A DNA stretch of 64,000 nucleotides from Molanna angustata (lineage: Eukaryota > Arthropoda > Insecta > Trichoptera > Molannidae): the NCBI GenBank assembly GCA_963576475.1, contig OY754982.1, forward strand, positions 6,159,201 to 6,223,200. Direction: 5' to 3'. The number at the start of each line of letters is the position of its first letter. The first letter of the stretch is position 1. Below the pieces are notes generated by a model, which was not told the DNA's origin, searched no databases, and saw nothing but the letters and a program-made list of their open reading frames with translations. The translations under genes were made by a program, and so were the position numbers. This document shows positions 23,391 through 33,466 of the stretch, in pieces.

Positions 23391-23451
23391 AATGGTGTAT
23401 GTCTTGTACGTCTTATAGGTATATTATAAGACGTACAAGACATACACCATT
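23391..23451. repeat. Perfect 27-bp palindrome arms
   Basis: aatggtgtatgtcttgtacg.. (23391-23417) and its exact inverse (23425-23451) surround a 7-base spacer. This would form a very stable hairpin; no promoter or terminator context is evident. Confidence 0.9.
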
Positions 23452-23673
23452 TAAAATACCCATTATGGAATTCTACATATTCAACACCGTCAGCATTGAC
23501 AAAATTAAAAAAATAGGAAACCTTTTCTAGGGCTAGCAGTTTACAACTTTAAAGTGACTGTTCGGTTCGGTATTTATGTACTTTTTAGCGTGGATACGAA
23601 TCACCGGTTTTATTCTTTTATTTTTTCTTTTAATCTCGACAATAACATAGTTGTTACTGGTTATTATTGAGCC

Positions 23674-23925
23674 TTAGTACTGAAACGACCTCACAGTTTC
23701 AATGGTATGATTACCAGCACTAATTAGTGTTCCCGGGGTGTTTCTATGGTTGAACATTTTAGCTGCAATAATATATTTCGTCTTAGTGGAGTTCACTTGA
23801 AGTCCCATTCTGGCAGATGAATTTTCAAGGTGTATAAACGCTAGTTTAACATCATTTGGTGTTCTTGCAATTATGTCGACATCATCAGCATATGCAAGTA
23901 CCTGGCTTGATTTGCGTATGTACAT
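23674..23925 (-). pseudogene. LINE reverse transcriptase fragment with YADD box
   Basis: Minus-strand open frame contains QVLAYADDVDIIAR (the RT catalytic FADD/YADD motif), then AFIHLENSSARMGLQVNSTK and TKYIIAA. In non-LTR elements this is RT motif 5 followed by the thumb-side LxVNxxKT block. No upstream RT motifs or downstream C-terminus adjoin, so it is an internal fragment. The catalytic aspartates are intact but the fragment cannot be functional. Confidence 0.85.
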
Positions 23926-24246
23926 ATGTAAAGGCCATCGACCATATTATTTATTTATTTTATAATTAAGTATATTTATTTATAAAATACATATTTAATA
24001 TTTTAATGTATTTAATAATCTATTTTCTTCGATTCTGTATGTAAAAATATGGTTTAGGTAGTGTTTTATAAGTGCACGAAAAATACCGCTGCCCCCGATC
24101 AAGGGTATAAATACGATATTATAGTACCTACAGATATTTAGGTACCTACATAATATTGTATATGTTATTGTACTTCGTCGGTCAGACAATAATTGAATCA
24201 AGATTCTTGGTGGAACTCCATAACAAATTTGCAAAAAAAAGTTTAT

Positions 24247-24450
24247 TTATTTATTTATCAATTTACATAAATCCCGACAGCTGTGGCACAGTTGGAAAGC
24301 CGTTTGGTTTCTGTGCGAGTTTCCTGGGTTCGATCGCCAGCAGAGGAGAAATTTATTTCTTACGCTAATATTGCTTCTCTGGATTGGAAACACATAGGGC
24401 AATAAACTCGCCACTTGCGCAGGGTGCAAGGAAGTGTTTATTATTATTAT
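24247..24450 (+). mobile_element. tRNA-like SINE (family 2)
   Basis: Head from about 24272 with B-box-like gggttcgatcgcc (24325-24337), then a body aacacatagggcaataaact, cgccacttgcgcagggtgca and a (tta)n tail at 24437-24451. The body and tail recur at 39716-39775. A typical 3'-microsatellite-tailed SINE. Confidence 0.7.
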
Positions 24451-24451
24451 T

Positions 24452-25830
24452 ATATAGTTAAGTAGATACCTACCTACCTATAACAATACAATTACAGTAT
24501 TTTTGCTTTTCGAAATTTAAATCCCTTTGTTAACAATGTATAGGTAGGTACCTACATTTCGTGTTTAAATTTTCATTTCGAATCATTCGGAAAATATTCA
24601 AATAAGTTACATTGATTGCCACCAAATATTGGTGACGGTGTGTACCAATAAATTTTCCTTTTGTCATGTCTATAGATTATTGGTCCGAAAATCCCTGTAA
24701 AATAAAATAAATTAGGAATTTAATACACAAAGATTGAGAACTCCAGGATCGAAAATATGGGTCATAGGAGAACGTACTTGCGTAAAAATCTAAATGACCT
24801 TATTTAGATAACAATATTAACGATAAAAAAAACTTATGATAAGATTAAAAAGTAACTTTAAAAATGCCATATACAATACTTTGGCGGAAAAGGCAGACAA
24901 GAAAAAACATAGATGCCTAAAATCAAGTTGTCATTGCTTTTATTTTATAGATAAATACCTATTTTATTTTACTAGCAGACACTTTGACAAATATTATTAT
25001 TAATTAATTACTAGCTTTAATGTCCCGCCGTCGGCCATGAATGTATGAAAAGTGGTTTGAAGTTTGGTTGAATTTAAGTGTTGTAAAATGTTCAAGTGTT
25101 GGCCACAACAAATTCGTTTTAATATTTTGCCATCAAGTGTGAATATAGAAAGTATATACAATTTCTGCACGCATGCACCATGATAAATGAAAATGATTAT
25201 CAACGTTGTAGAGTTTGGTATTGGGCCACAGCCTGCATTTTTATACATTGTCATCGAAAGTATCGCATCGAATATTTTTTTAATTGCATTTACATACACA
25301 TTGTTACAATAAGGTAAACAAGCCAAAAATGAAATAATATTTCTGGCGCAGTTCAGGAGTGACATCTGTGCGAGACACCATCTCATTTATAAAGACTGTT
25401 GCTTTCATTGTATACAAATTAACTTATTTCTCAATAGACAAACGTTCTCTTACAAAAAATAACGTTTCTTCGTTACTTCATAGATGGCAATAGTATGATT
25501 CCTTATTTTCAAATGAATTGTTACGCAGTATTCAAATATATAGAACTTTCAAAATTTACATTGATAAGGGAACTCAATAAGAAGGCATAATTGGTGAAAG
25601 TTGCGCAAGCGCATAAAGTGATCACGTAAACCAGCCTATAACAGATCGTAAACCCTATAGGTGCCTTGAGTTCCTGGTTTTTCTATAATATCCCAACTTC
25701 GTCTCTATTAAGATTTAGGTAGGTACCTATTGAAAAATTAGTAATATCATGGATGATGGAAAATGGTTTAAAATGTTTAAATGGTTTAAAATGGTTTAAA
25801 ATTTGAATAAAAATATTGAAATGAGTCTAG
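24452..25830. other. No gene recognised
   Basis: AT-rich sequence. A 128-codon minus frame at 25000-25386 is Cys- and Leu-rich (LACLPYCNNVYVNAIKKIF) but has no recognisable domain and no splice context. A short tandem of atggtttaaa lies at 25764-25803. Confidence 0.4.
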
Positions 25831-25851
25831 TATTGGCCACATCCCATTCGT
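25831..25851 (-). repeat. Solo remnant of a Helentron-like left end
   Basis: attggccacatcccattcgt is the inverse of the family left terminus acgagtgggttgtggccaa with two changes. No matching right end was found nearby, so it may be a decayed or truncated element. Confidence 0.4.
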
Positions 25852-26522
25852 AATTTTATTTTTTTATCAAGAGAATATTTCATTACAAGAAGGTTTACAT
25901 GAAAGAAGAAAAATAAGAATCAAACTATTGGAAATAGTTTTAAACAAGTAGACTATCTCCGGAAGACAAGATGTCAATGTCAAATCCGGTAACCCGGACG
26001 ACTGACATATCTAATTCCGGAATAGTATTTTCAGTTGTTATCCCAAAATACACACATACAATGTACGCCATTTATAAAAAGTAATTTTAACGAATCGACG
26101 ACGTTCGACTGTGACGCAGATAAGAAATTTTCACATAAAAAAGACGAAGATTTTTCATTTTTCCCTCCATCTTGATGCGAGTTAATAGTGTAGGTGCGTT
26201 ATTATTCAGAAGGAAAAAAACGTTCTTTATTTGAAAATACTCCGAGGTTATTATTCGTTTCAGCATACAATGCAACGGGATAATAAATCAAACGGGTACC
26301 TACTTAATCGTATTTATTTGCGACATAACCGCGTAGGACGTCGAGTACAATTAACTTGGTATATTTTGGAAAATATTCTCGGTTCCATTTTTAAAAGACT
26401 AAATATTTATGGGTACGCAAATGCAAAATGTGTTATTTATATAGTTTTTTCAGTAGCGTCTAGCCCCTGAGTTTCTTTTCTGCATTCTTAGGTTAGGTTT
26501 AAGTTTGTGTATAATAATAATA

Positions 26523-26544
26523 GCGACTCGCGTGAGCGAGTTGC
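26523..26544. repeat. GC-rich hairpin
   Basis: gcgactcgc and gcgagttgc pair (one G-T) around a gtga loop. It stands out in AT-rich surroundings. The role is unknown; it is not obviously a Helitron end because no CTRR follows. Confidence 0.5.
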
Positions 26545-27440
26545 TTTATAAAATGAATTATAAATTAAATATATAATATTCTTTTAATTTTTCGCATTTA
26601 ATGTAAAATTTCACAGCTCATTTGACTTAATACTACGAGATCTCAACCAATCAGAGAGCCAACCGGAAACAAAATGCAAACGGGTAGATTCAGATTGTAG
26701 ACTCTAGTGTTTTTTCTCCGTTTTTTATAAAACCCAGAGCAAATTTATGTATTTTTCGTAATACAAATGATGATGTTACGTCGGAGACGTCTCAATCCAT
26801 ACAGATATTTAAGAAAAAACTATATTTTAACAAATAATTCTTTTGATAGTTCTTCAATTCCCTCGCTACGTTCCTCATTGCTATATTTTTATTTATTTAA
26901 TTTTACAAATTAATGACACTGTACATTGTACACTACAATCACAAACTAGATAAATAGTGTGTGTGTATGTAATTTAAATGTGTGTACCTACCTAATTGTG
27001 ATAGTATAATGATAATATAATCTTTCCTCATAATTTGCTATCTTTGACACTTTAAGTGCAGTGTCTGCAGGGTTTTAGAATTCTGCGGAGTCTTCTTGTG
27101 TGCTTTGTGTGTTCTTTCAGAGTTTTGCAAAGGGCTAATATTAGTCCCCGTGAGCAGAACGGGTGGTGGGGGGGGGGGGGGGAGAACAGTATAATGATGG
27201 AATCCTGTGCCGAAGTGTACGTGTGCTTTAGTTACGCAGTTTATAATTTAAGTGCACATGTATGGAACTTCTTTGTATTGCCGTAGAGGGGTCGGAAGGA
27301 CGATGCTATCCTGTCTTCGAAACATTCGGATATGGACCGGAATGAGGCGTGTGGAGGACCTGTTCCTGTTCTCTCAAGTGACAGGACACGCGAAAAACAG
27401 AAGAAGAAGAATTTGTAAAGTAATGTACCTGTAATATAAT
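26545..27440. other. No confident gene; possible LINE trace
   Basis: Mostly non-coding. A 15-G run is at 27168-27182. Bases 27290-27420 read RRGVGRTMLSCLRNIRIW and end in gaagaagaagaat, faintly like the RTML..LRxxIR / gaagaa tail of RTE-type elements. A (ttagg)2 trace at 26487-26500 is too short to mean anything. Confidence 0.3.
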
Positions 27441-27690
27441 GCTACGATCACAGGTCATTGATGTATTTTATTTTTATTTTTAGGCACTATATAGTATTGT
27501 ACCTAAATAAATTGAGACATCATGTTGGAATAGTTGGTTGGAAGAGATTTCCTTATGATAAAAAAAACCCGCCTTTGACCACGTACCACTATACGGTCGG
27601 CATTATGAGCAACAATTTTATACATATGTTACACAACTACTAACAAAACAATTATATTAGACGGAGTTGCTCCAACTAGGTACATAACAT

Positions 27691-27823
27691 AACAACAAAA
27701 TCAATACACTTTAAATTTTGTGTTACATACCTCGACCGGTTTCGGAGAGCACCTCTCCTTCTTCTGGAGTTCACTTACAAACACAAATAAACACAAATTT
27801 TAAAGTGTATTCATTTTGTTGTT
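27691..27823. mobile_element. Small fold-back repeat with 34-bp arms
   Basis: aacaacaaaatcaatacact.. (27691-27724) and its inverse at 27790-27823 differ at one base. The 65-base centre contains ctcgaccggtttcggagag. Palindromic non-autonomous repeat; superfamily not identified. Confidence 0.7.
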
Positions 27824-27985
27824 ATTTTTAAATATGGCACCCAAATTATGTTTTCAGATAATTATAAAAATATATACTTTAAACATTTCGATATAATACA
27901 TAAATTAGATAAATAGTAGGTACATACCACAATCACATTCATACATAATCTATCTCGCATACATACATACAGTGGAACACATAAT

Positions 27986-28075
27986 CTACTTACATAATAC
28001 CATAAAACACATATCTACTTACATAATACCATAAAACACATATTATCTACTTACATAATACCATAAAACACATTA
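27986..28075 (+). repeat. Short tandem repeat, ~29-32 bp x 3
   Basis: Units of ctacttacataataccataa followed by aacacatat start at 27986, 28015 and 28047, with small length differences. Confidence 0.85.
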
Positions 28076-28119
28076 TACACTTCATAAAAAATGGACAAAC
28101 GGTATATATATATTTTTTT

Positions 28120-28291
28120 TATAAAAAATGAATATGTCCTTGTTAAACAAGTACATATACATCTTCCTACGTTCCCTAAAATAAGCAAATAAATGCTTGT
28201 GCTATAGGTGAACGAAATCGGTCGAGGCAGGATTCGAACTCGCGACCACTGGATTACTAGCCCAGCACGCAACCGCTCTGCCATCGACCCA
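28120..28291 (-). mobile_element. tRNA-derived SINE (family 1)
   Basis: Minus strand: head gggtcgatggcagagcggtt with A-box-like TGGCAGAGCGG, then gcgagttcgaatcctgcc (B box GTTCGAATCC) and a closing tcgaccg able to pair with the 5' ggtcga. The body is accaatagcac-like with gcatttatttgcttatttta and tgttaacaaggacatattc. Lacks two bases (gcgcgtt shortened to gcgtt) relative to the 39 kb copy. Not a functional tRNA: the anticodon arm region is not canonical. Confidence 0.85.
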
Positions 28292-28733
28292 TCTATATTT
28301 GTTATATTTTATATTTGTCATTTAAATTTGATACTCTTATGTGAAAACATATTATTTGGATGCAATGAACTAATCATCCTTTTTTATATTATCATATTAT
28401 ATTCTTTACTAATAACATTGTATCCTGTTTGTTTTCCAAATAAATAAATAATATGAATTTACTTAATCTGTAGGTTTCCTTACAGTCCCAAGTCATACAC
28501 ACTGTTCTACATAATATGTAATACCTATGTACCTATATCTTAAATGCAAGAATTCAAAGTAGTTACCTACTCAGCTACATTATACCTCGTACATATATTC
28601 ATCCATCCATCTAAATGTGTTTCATTTCTTTTTTGACAGTGTGGATAGTTCGTCTGATCTTGAAATAGCAACATCAGGACCGATTTAGATCTTAATGATT
28701 TATCTAGCGTTATAATATTATCTACCTACCTAC

Positions 28734-28760
28734 ACAGGGTGTCTCGCAAAAACAGTTGCA
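28734..28760 (+). repeat. Solo mariner-like terminal inverted repeat
   Basis: acagggtgtctcgcaaaa is close to the mariner-type end tacagggtgtttcaaaa found inverted at 62392-62408. No transposase or second end was found nearby. Confidence 0.5.
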
Positions 28761-29940
28761 TTTTCAAAATTATTGATTTATTTGGTAGAATTCCGTTATG
28801 AATTGAAAAAAAAATAGCGTTAATAAATATTTACACATGTTTATAGTAGGTAGAATGTACGTAAAATTTATATTAGAATCTTGTAGAGTTGTAAACAAAG
28901 AGGAAACGGTACAATATTATAATAGATATAACGTCCAATTCAGTAATTTTTTGAACAAAATAGTGCACCGTAGATAATAATTTGAACTAAAATTGCCTAT
29001 GGCGCAGACTACGCATGCGTACTGTGTACTGTTCGGCCATGTTTATTTATGTCATGTCACCGTGATGTCGCCTAACCTAACATTTCAATTGATCTGCACT
29101 AATATTCTTTGTTCTCATTTTCAAAATAACGTAACACGAGTAAATCATCCATTTTTATTTGTTTCCGTAAACAACTGGTGTTTTCATCTTAACTAAAATA
29201 TCCCGGAATGCCGTGAAAATAACTAGTACACTTAAAATTAGGCGTGAACTAAAATTTGGTACGTTTTGACAGTTGATTAGACTAAAATTTGGTTATAAAA
29301 TAGGGAATTGAACTTATTATATTAGTGACTTACTTGGAGTAAGAATGTTCCCATTACAGCGTTATAGAATATCAACTTGAACTAAGTGGAATAGGAATGC
29401 ACCTATTTTAGCCGGAACGTTCTTAAAATATTATAGAATCGGATGTATTGTAAAAATTGTTTTTTTAATTTCCACTTTAGTAAAAGCACTAATGGAATTG
29501 GTGAAAACAATGATGTGATGATAAGAATGTTTTAAAGACCCACAAGTCAAGCAAAAACAGAAAAGTTCAAAGTTAATTTTCCCTTTTTTGTATATGTTGT
29601 ACTAAGTAAGGATTGAGATGACATAGCCATGTATGAAGTACGAAGATCATGCAGTGCATTCTGCACTAGGAATATAGGAACGCAGGATAGGTAGAATTCG
29701 ACCCAGTGTCATGTGGTAGAGTGGTATGACAAAAGAGTTGAGACAACATTCATATGAAACTACAGTACCTGGCTACAACATTATGATCACTCCAATTTTA
29801 TCACATTTTATGGGTTAAATGTTGTCTACAAAAATTTTAGTGCAATAGTACCTAATGTTTTTATACAGGTATTTTAGACAAATTACATCAACCGAATTTA
29901 TTAAAAATTAAACATAGTGTATATGCTTGAGCAATGTGAA
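28761..29940. other. No gene recognised
   Basis: AT-rich. The 67-codon frame at 28993-29196 has no motif and no coding-like composition. Confidence 0.5.
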
Positions 29941-29948
29941 GTTATGAG

Positions 29949-30743
29949 CAATAGCGGATGCTCCTTAGGTGCGCTGGAGCGCTGAACCGGTGAAATAAAA
30001 TAAAAGCATAAACCAAATTATGTATCAACAAACATGTTTAAAAAAATACCAAATTACTTGTAACGTAAGAACAAGAATGAATACAAAAATTTCGAGTATC
30101 GCTTGACTTAAATAAACGCCTGAATTTATGCATCTGTGAGAGACCCGCGGTGCGTTTTTATAAGCGCACCACAGATTCTATAACAAAGTTTGCCGATTCT
30201 TTGTTAGGCGGCGCGCATTTCACTGTTGTTAAATATGTTTTTTTGATTATAAATTATGTATAACTCATTGGATATTGTATATTTTTTCTACATGACTGAG
30301 TATTATTGAATTGTATATGGATTTTTGTGTTATGTTGAAAGTATACTTTGCACAATTTAGAATCTTGACGATTTTAGAAAGGTTGACGGCAATATTTCAA
30401 TTTGACAACTTTTTTTAAATTATGGTCTAGACGAGTCTTCTTCAGAATTCGTTTAACTAATATGTACAATTTCCACGACTTCCGTTGAGAGTGAACGTTA
30501 TTTTTCTACATTAAATAGAATAAAAATATGTTTAAGAAACACCATGACACATGCAGGACCGTCTTAACGCATTGTCAGTGTTGATCAGCGAAATAAAGTT
30601 GATTCAGACAATACAGGATTTTAATATGCGAGTAATTAAGAGTTCGTAAGTATAAAACATCAAAACTTTCCTACAAAAAATAAATAAGTGTTTTGGTTTT
30701 GCTCCATCGAACCGTTAAAGTTATTAGTTAGCAGCCGCCACTG
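29949..30743 (+). mobile_element. hAT element, decayed, with 8-bp target duplication
   Basis: Right end cagccgccactg is the inverse of the common hAT terminus CAGTGGCGG; the left end caatagcggatg is the same terminus with two changes. Both are directly flanked by GTTATGAG (29941-29948 and 30744-30751), an exact 8-bp target-site duplication as expected for hAT. At 795 bp it is internally deleted. The flanks also share agcaatgtgaagtta, so the target site was itself a short local duplication. Confidence 0.85.
30478..30655 (+). pseudogene. hAT transposase dimerisation-domain remnant
   Basis: TSVESERYFSTLNRIKICLR, NTMT, then after a frameshift DRLNALSVLISEIKL, IQTIQDFNMRVIK. This is the hAT C-terminal dimerisation region (consensus xxxERxFSxLxxIKxxxRxxMxxxRLxxLxxL). 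It is the only recognisable coding part of the element at 29949-30743; one frameshift and surrounding stops make it non-functional. Confidence 0.8.
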
Positions 30744-30751
30744 GTTATGAG

Positions 30752-31490
30752 CAATGTGAAGTTAGGTATGTACAATCCAAATATGTAATGTGCATTTCTT
30801 GTGAATTCTCATTTTTTTAACATTTTGTAAAATTTTTAATAAAATACTTATGGTATACTTATGTTGTTTGTCTAAAATACTTTTGTATTAAAATTTTGTA
30901 AGCATAACATTTAACACAAAAAATGTGATAAAACTGGTGTGATCATATTATTGTGGCCATGTACTGTATAATAGAGATACAAGATAGTCATGGAGGGAAA
31001 GAATGAGGAAAAATAAACAGATGATATCTAGTGTGGTTGAATTGCAGTACTTAGTTGCCCACGGGCAGTAAGTAGTGATCATTATTATAATCTTAAAAAA
31101 TGGTAATAATCTGATAAAAAAAATGGACACCCTCTATGAGTGCAGGTCCAGGCTTGGAACACATTCTGTCCCTTGCTGTGATCATACATAGGAGCACTCG
31201 CCCTGTTTTGCGTCATTCTTGGGTGTAGTGCGTCAAATCAAACTACATCACATACATTAGCTAACCAAATTAACACATACATCGTCCAGAGGCAGTAAAT
31301 TGCTTTAAGTGGTAACATACCATACATGCTAAGCTAATCATTCACACATAATGCACACTGAACAAAATCTTAAATCATTGCACGTTAAAATAACAAAAAA
31401 TACATATCGATATTTTGTAATGTTTAAACGATTTGTATTATTTTATTTATTTCAATTATTAACTTGTTGCTCATCTTCTTCTTCTCCTCA
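30752..31490. other. No gene recognised
   Basis: AT-rich sequence without convincing coding frames or repeat structure. Confidence 0.5.
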
Positions 31491-31499
31491 GCCATCTTG

Positions 31500-31732
31500 T
31501 TTTCCTCAATCTCAACACCCGTTCACAGAAAACCTTCAATTTTCACGAACCAGTCGCCTCTCGAAATATTTTATTAACACGACAGCCCGACTGTGGAACG
31601 ATCTTCCGAATTCTGTGTTTCCAGCTTCTTCCAACCTTGCACACCCTCCCCAACGCTACGTAGTGCGCTTCTCTGTAAGAGTAAAATGGACCCAAATCCT
31701 AATAGCTGGTCCCCTACGTATACATGTTAAAA
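31500..31732 (+). pseudogene. LINE ORF2 C-terminal end and 3' UTR, copy 1
   Basis: Open frame SQHPFTENLQFSRTSRLSKY, FINTTARLWNDLPNSVFP: the RTxRLxxSF..xxARLWNxLP block that closes many non-LTR ORF2 proteins. The next 100 bases (caacgctacgtagtgcgctt, agagtaaaatggacccaaat, cccctacgta, catgttaaaaa) match 62545-62635 closely. The LINE ends exactly where the Helentron-like terminus begins. Confidence 0.75.
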
Positions 31733-32654
31733 AGAGTGGGTTGTGGCCAACACTAAACTCACCACACCATAGTAAGCGTTATTTTTTTCTTCTTGAAAGG
31801 TTGGCATTTCTATTAGATTCTTAAACAAATATAAGATTCCCAGAAGACAAAAGTTTTCACAATACACCATACACACCAAAAAATTGTCACGAAACTCATA
31901 GTATGTATTTTCTACATGATACTTGTTGAGAAATTTTAAGTAAAATTGCATTACTAGCAAGATAAGCATGTATGAGACAGTGTATCAATGTTGATGAGGC
32001 GATGTATAAGTGTCAAGATAGAAGAATGCGGTGTTTGGTTCTCACTGCCTACCCCTCGAGGAAGATAGAAGTGGAGAGTCAAAAATACACTTGTCTATAG
32101 AGACACATACAATATCAATATGAAGTTGATTACTCAATTTTCCCTTACAGAAGCTATTTTACTTCTGTTATATACATTTTTCAAACAATTATGAAATTTA
32201 TTTCACATTGATATGGCAAACCATAGATTTTTTTCTTTAAATTTTAACAATCCTTGAATGCATTTTTGTTGAGGGTATTTTTGTTGTATCGAAATTCTAA
32301 ACAGTATGAAAATACATCGATTTTCCAGACCGTGAGATCATTTTGAAAATGTGTGCAGATGAAATCATAGAGAAGAAATTAACGGATATCTATGGAAAAG
32401 TATTCAGCTCTAGGTCTTTGCACTTTACACATAATATGATGTTAATATGAAGTCGATCGGACTTATAGTTTGGGATGTAGATAGGACACAAAAAGGATAG
32501 TCCGTAAGCCGTCGTACGCCATACATACAAACACATCACGACGAAACTCATAATGTGCACTCTCTACATGATACCCGTTCAGAAATTGATGTAAAAAAAT
32601 ACGCTTAAAAATTGTGAAATCATGACTTTCCACTATTCCATAGTGTGGAGAGTA
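31733..32654 (+). mobile_element. Helentron-like element, small copy 1
   Basis: Left end gagtgggttgtggccaacac, right end ccactattccatagtgtgg then agagta (32642-32654). Inside: a first copy of the conserved 3' block (cacgaaactcatag..tacatgata, 31885-31945), a LINE reverse-transcriptase tail (31965-32075), two diverged satellite-like repeats (32100-32250 and 32320-32480, with ctatggaaaagtattcagct), and the second 3' block (32530-32610). The tandem 3' blocks suggest two concatenated units. No gene of its own. Confidence 0.75.
31965..32075 (+). pseudogene. RTE-like LINE tail captured inside the Helentron-like element
   Basis: Reads MRQCINVDEAMYKCQDRRMR, CLVLTAYPSRKIEV. The same terminal block (RMWRSVLSAYPARxMA-like) follows RTE-type RT C-termini at 44740, 40835 and 55165. 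It is also present at the same place in the element at 38526-39651, so the capture or insertion predates both copies. Confidence 0.65.
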
Positions 32655-32815
32655 AAAATCCCTGCTAGATCCCTGCCTCTTCCACACTTCTCCATAAATA
32701 TCTCTTTGTGCTTTTTCAATCCAATTTTCCTGACGATTGGGATAATGTCGTCTGCCCATCTTTTTTGTGGTATACCGACACTTTTTTCACATACCAAGGT
32801 CGCCGCTTGAGGATT
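32655..32815 (-). pseudogene. RTE-like LINE reverse transcriptase C-terminal fragment
   Basis: Minus frame: VGIPQKRWADDIIPIVRKIG, then WIEKAQRDIYGEVWKRQG in the adjacent frame. This is the GRPxxRWxDDI.xxxGxxWxxKAQDRxxW block of RTE-type elements, with one frameshift. Directly abuts the right end of the Helentron-like element, which inserted into it. Confidence 0.75.
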
Positions 32816-33354
32816 TTGAGTGTACATCTCTTGGAACTCTGTCTTAAATACAATTTATTGCTTATTGCCATTCCGCAATTTCTTCCCTTTGATGAGATTC
32901 AAAGTGTGTGTGTAGTAAAATATTTCGAAAAACAAGTGTTAAACAAAAATGGTTAATATATTATGATAAAAAAGTACCTATATAACTTTTAAATAATTTA
33001 AAGTTATAAAACGAAAAACAATATCATGTCGCATATTTAAATTATATTTTTTAATACCCACAAACAGGGGTTGCTTGGTGGAATTTCACATTTTTTCATC
33101 TTTTATTTAAGTACCTATATGAAAAAAAGTCCGGATATTATGTCGTCTAACTCACTTTGTATTTTCAAGAAAAAAAAACAAAGAAGTAATATTTATCCCT
33201 AAACACCTGATACCGATTTCCTCTCCTTGTCGTTATCCTTTTTTTTGCTATGAAGCATTTTCATTATTTTTGTTTAAATATTTATCTTAGTGTTATATAT
33301 ATTTTCTTTATTTTGCTTTTATTCTTTTGTTATTTGCACATACACAATTTTGTC

Positions 33355-33466
33355 ATACTTTGTAATCTGTTTGGTTGGAAGAAATTGCCTAATGACAATA
33401 AGCCTGGCAGTGTACAATACATTTGTTTATATTATTTACAGAATGATAAATAAATATAAATAACAA
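33355..33466 (+). repeat. LINE 3' UTR tail
   Basis: ggttggaagaaattgcctaa, tgacaataagcctggcagtg, acaatacatttgtttatatt and a gataaataaatataaa tail. The inverse of the same tail is at 47690-47815, and a diverged relative at about 27525-27560 (ggttggaagagatttcctta). This is a recurrent 3' end of insect CR1/Jockey-like elements; no coding part is attached here. Confidence 0.6.

Larger units (their letters stand above)
22754..23514. mobile_element. Insertion flanked by an 11-bp direct repeat
   Basis: AGGAAACCTTT is present at 22743-22753 and 23515-23525. The outer flanks (agactactgctgcccaacta on the left, tctagggctagcag on the right) occur joined, inverted and without the insert at 52988-53037, which is therefore a related empty site. 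The insert starts with aatgggtattttaaat (22754-22769), whose exact inverse lies at 23449-23464, 50 bases before the right boundary. It contains a poly-T tract, the repeat 22881-23190 and the palindrome 23391-23451, so it may be composite. Confidence 0.6.

Noticed and set aside
25000..25386. 128-codon minus frame
   Set aside because: No recognisable motif, no splice context; noted only as an open frame in an otherwise empty region.
26487..26500. Telomere-like TTAGG repeats
   Set aside because: Only two units (ttaggttagg).
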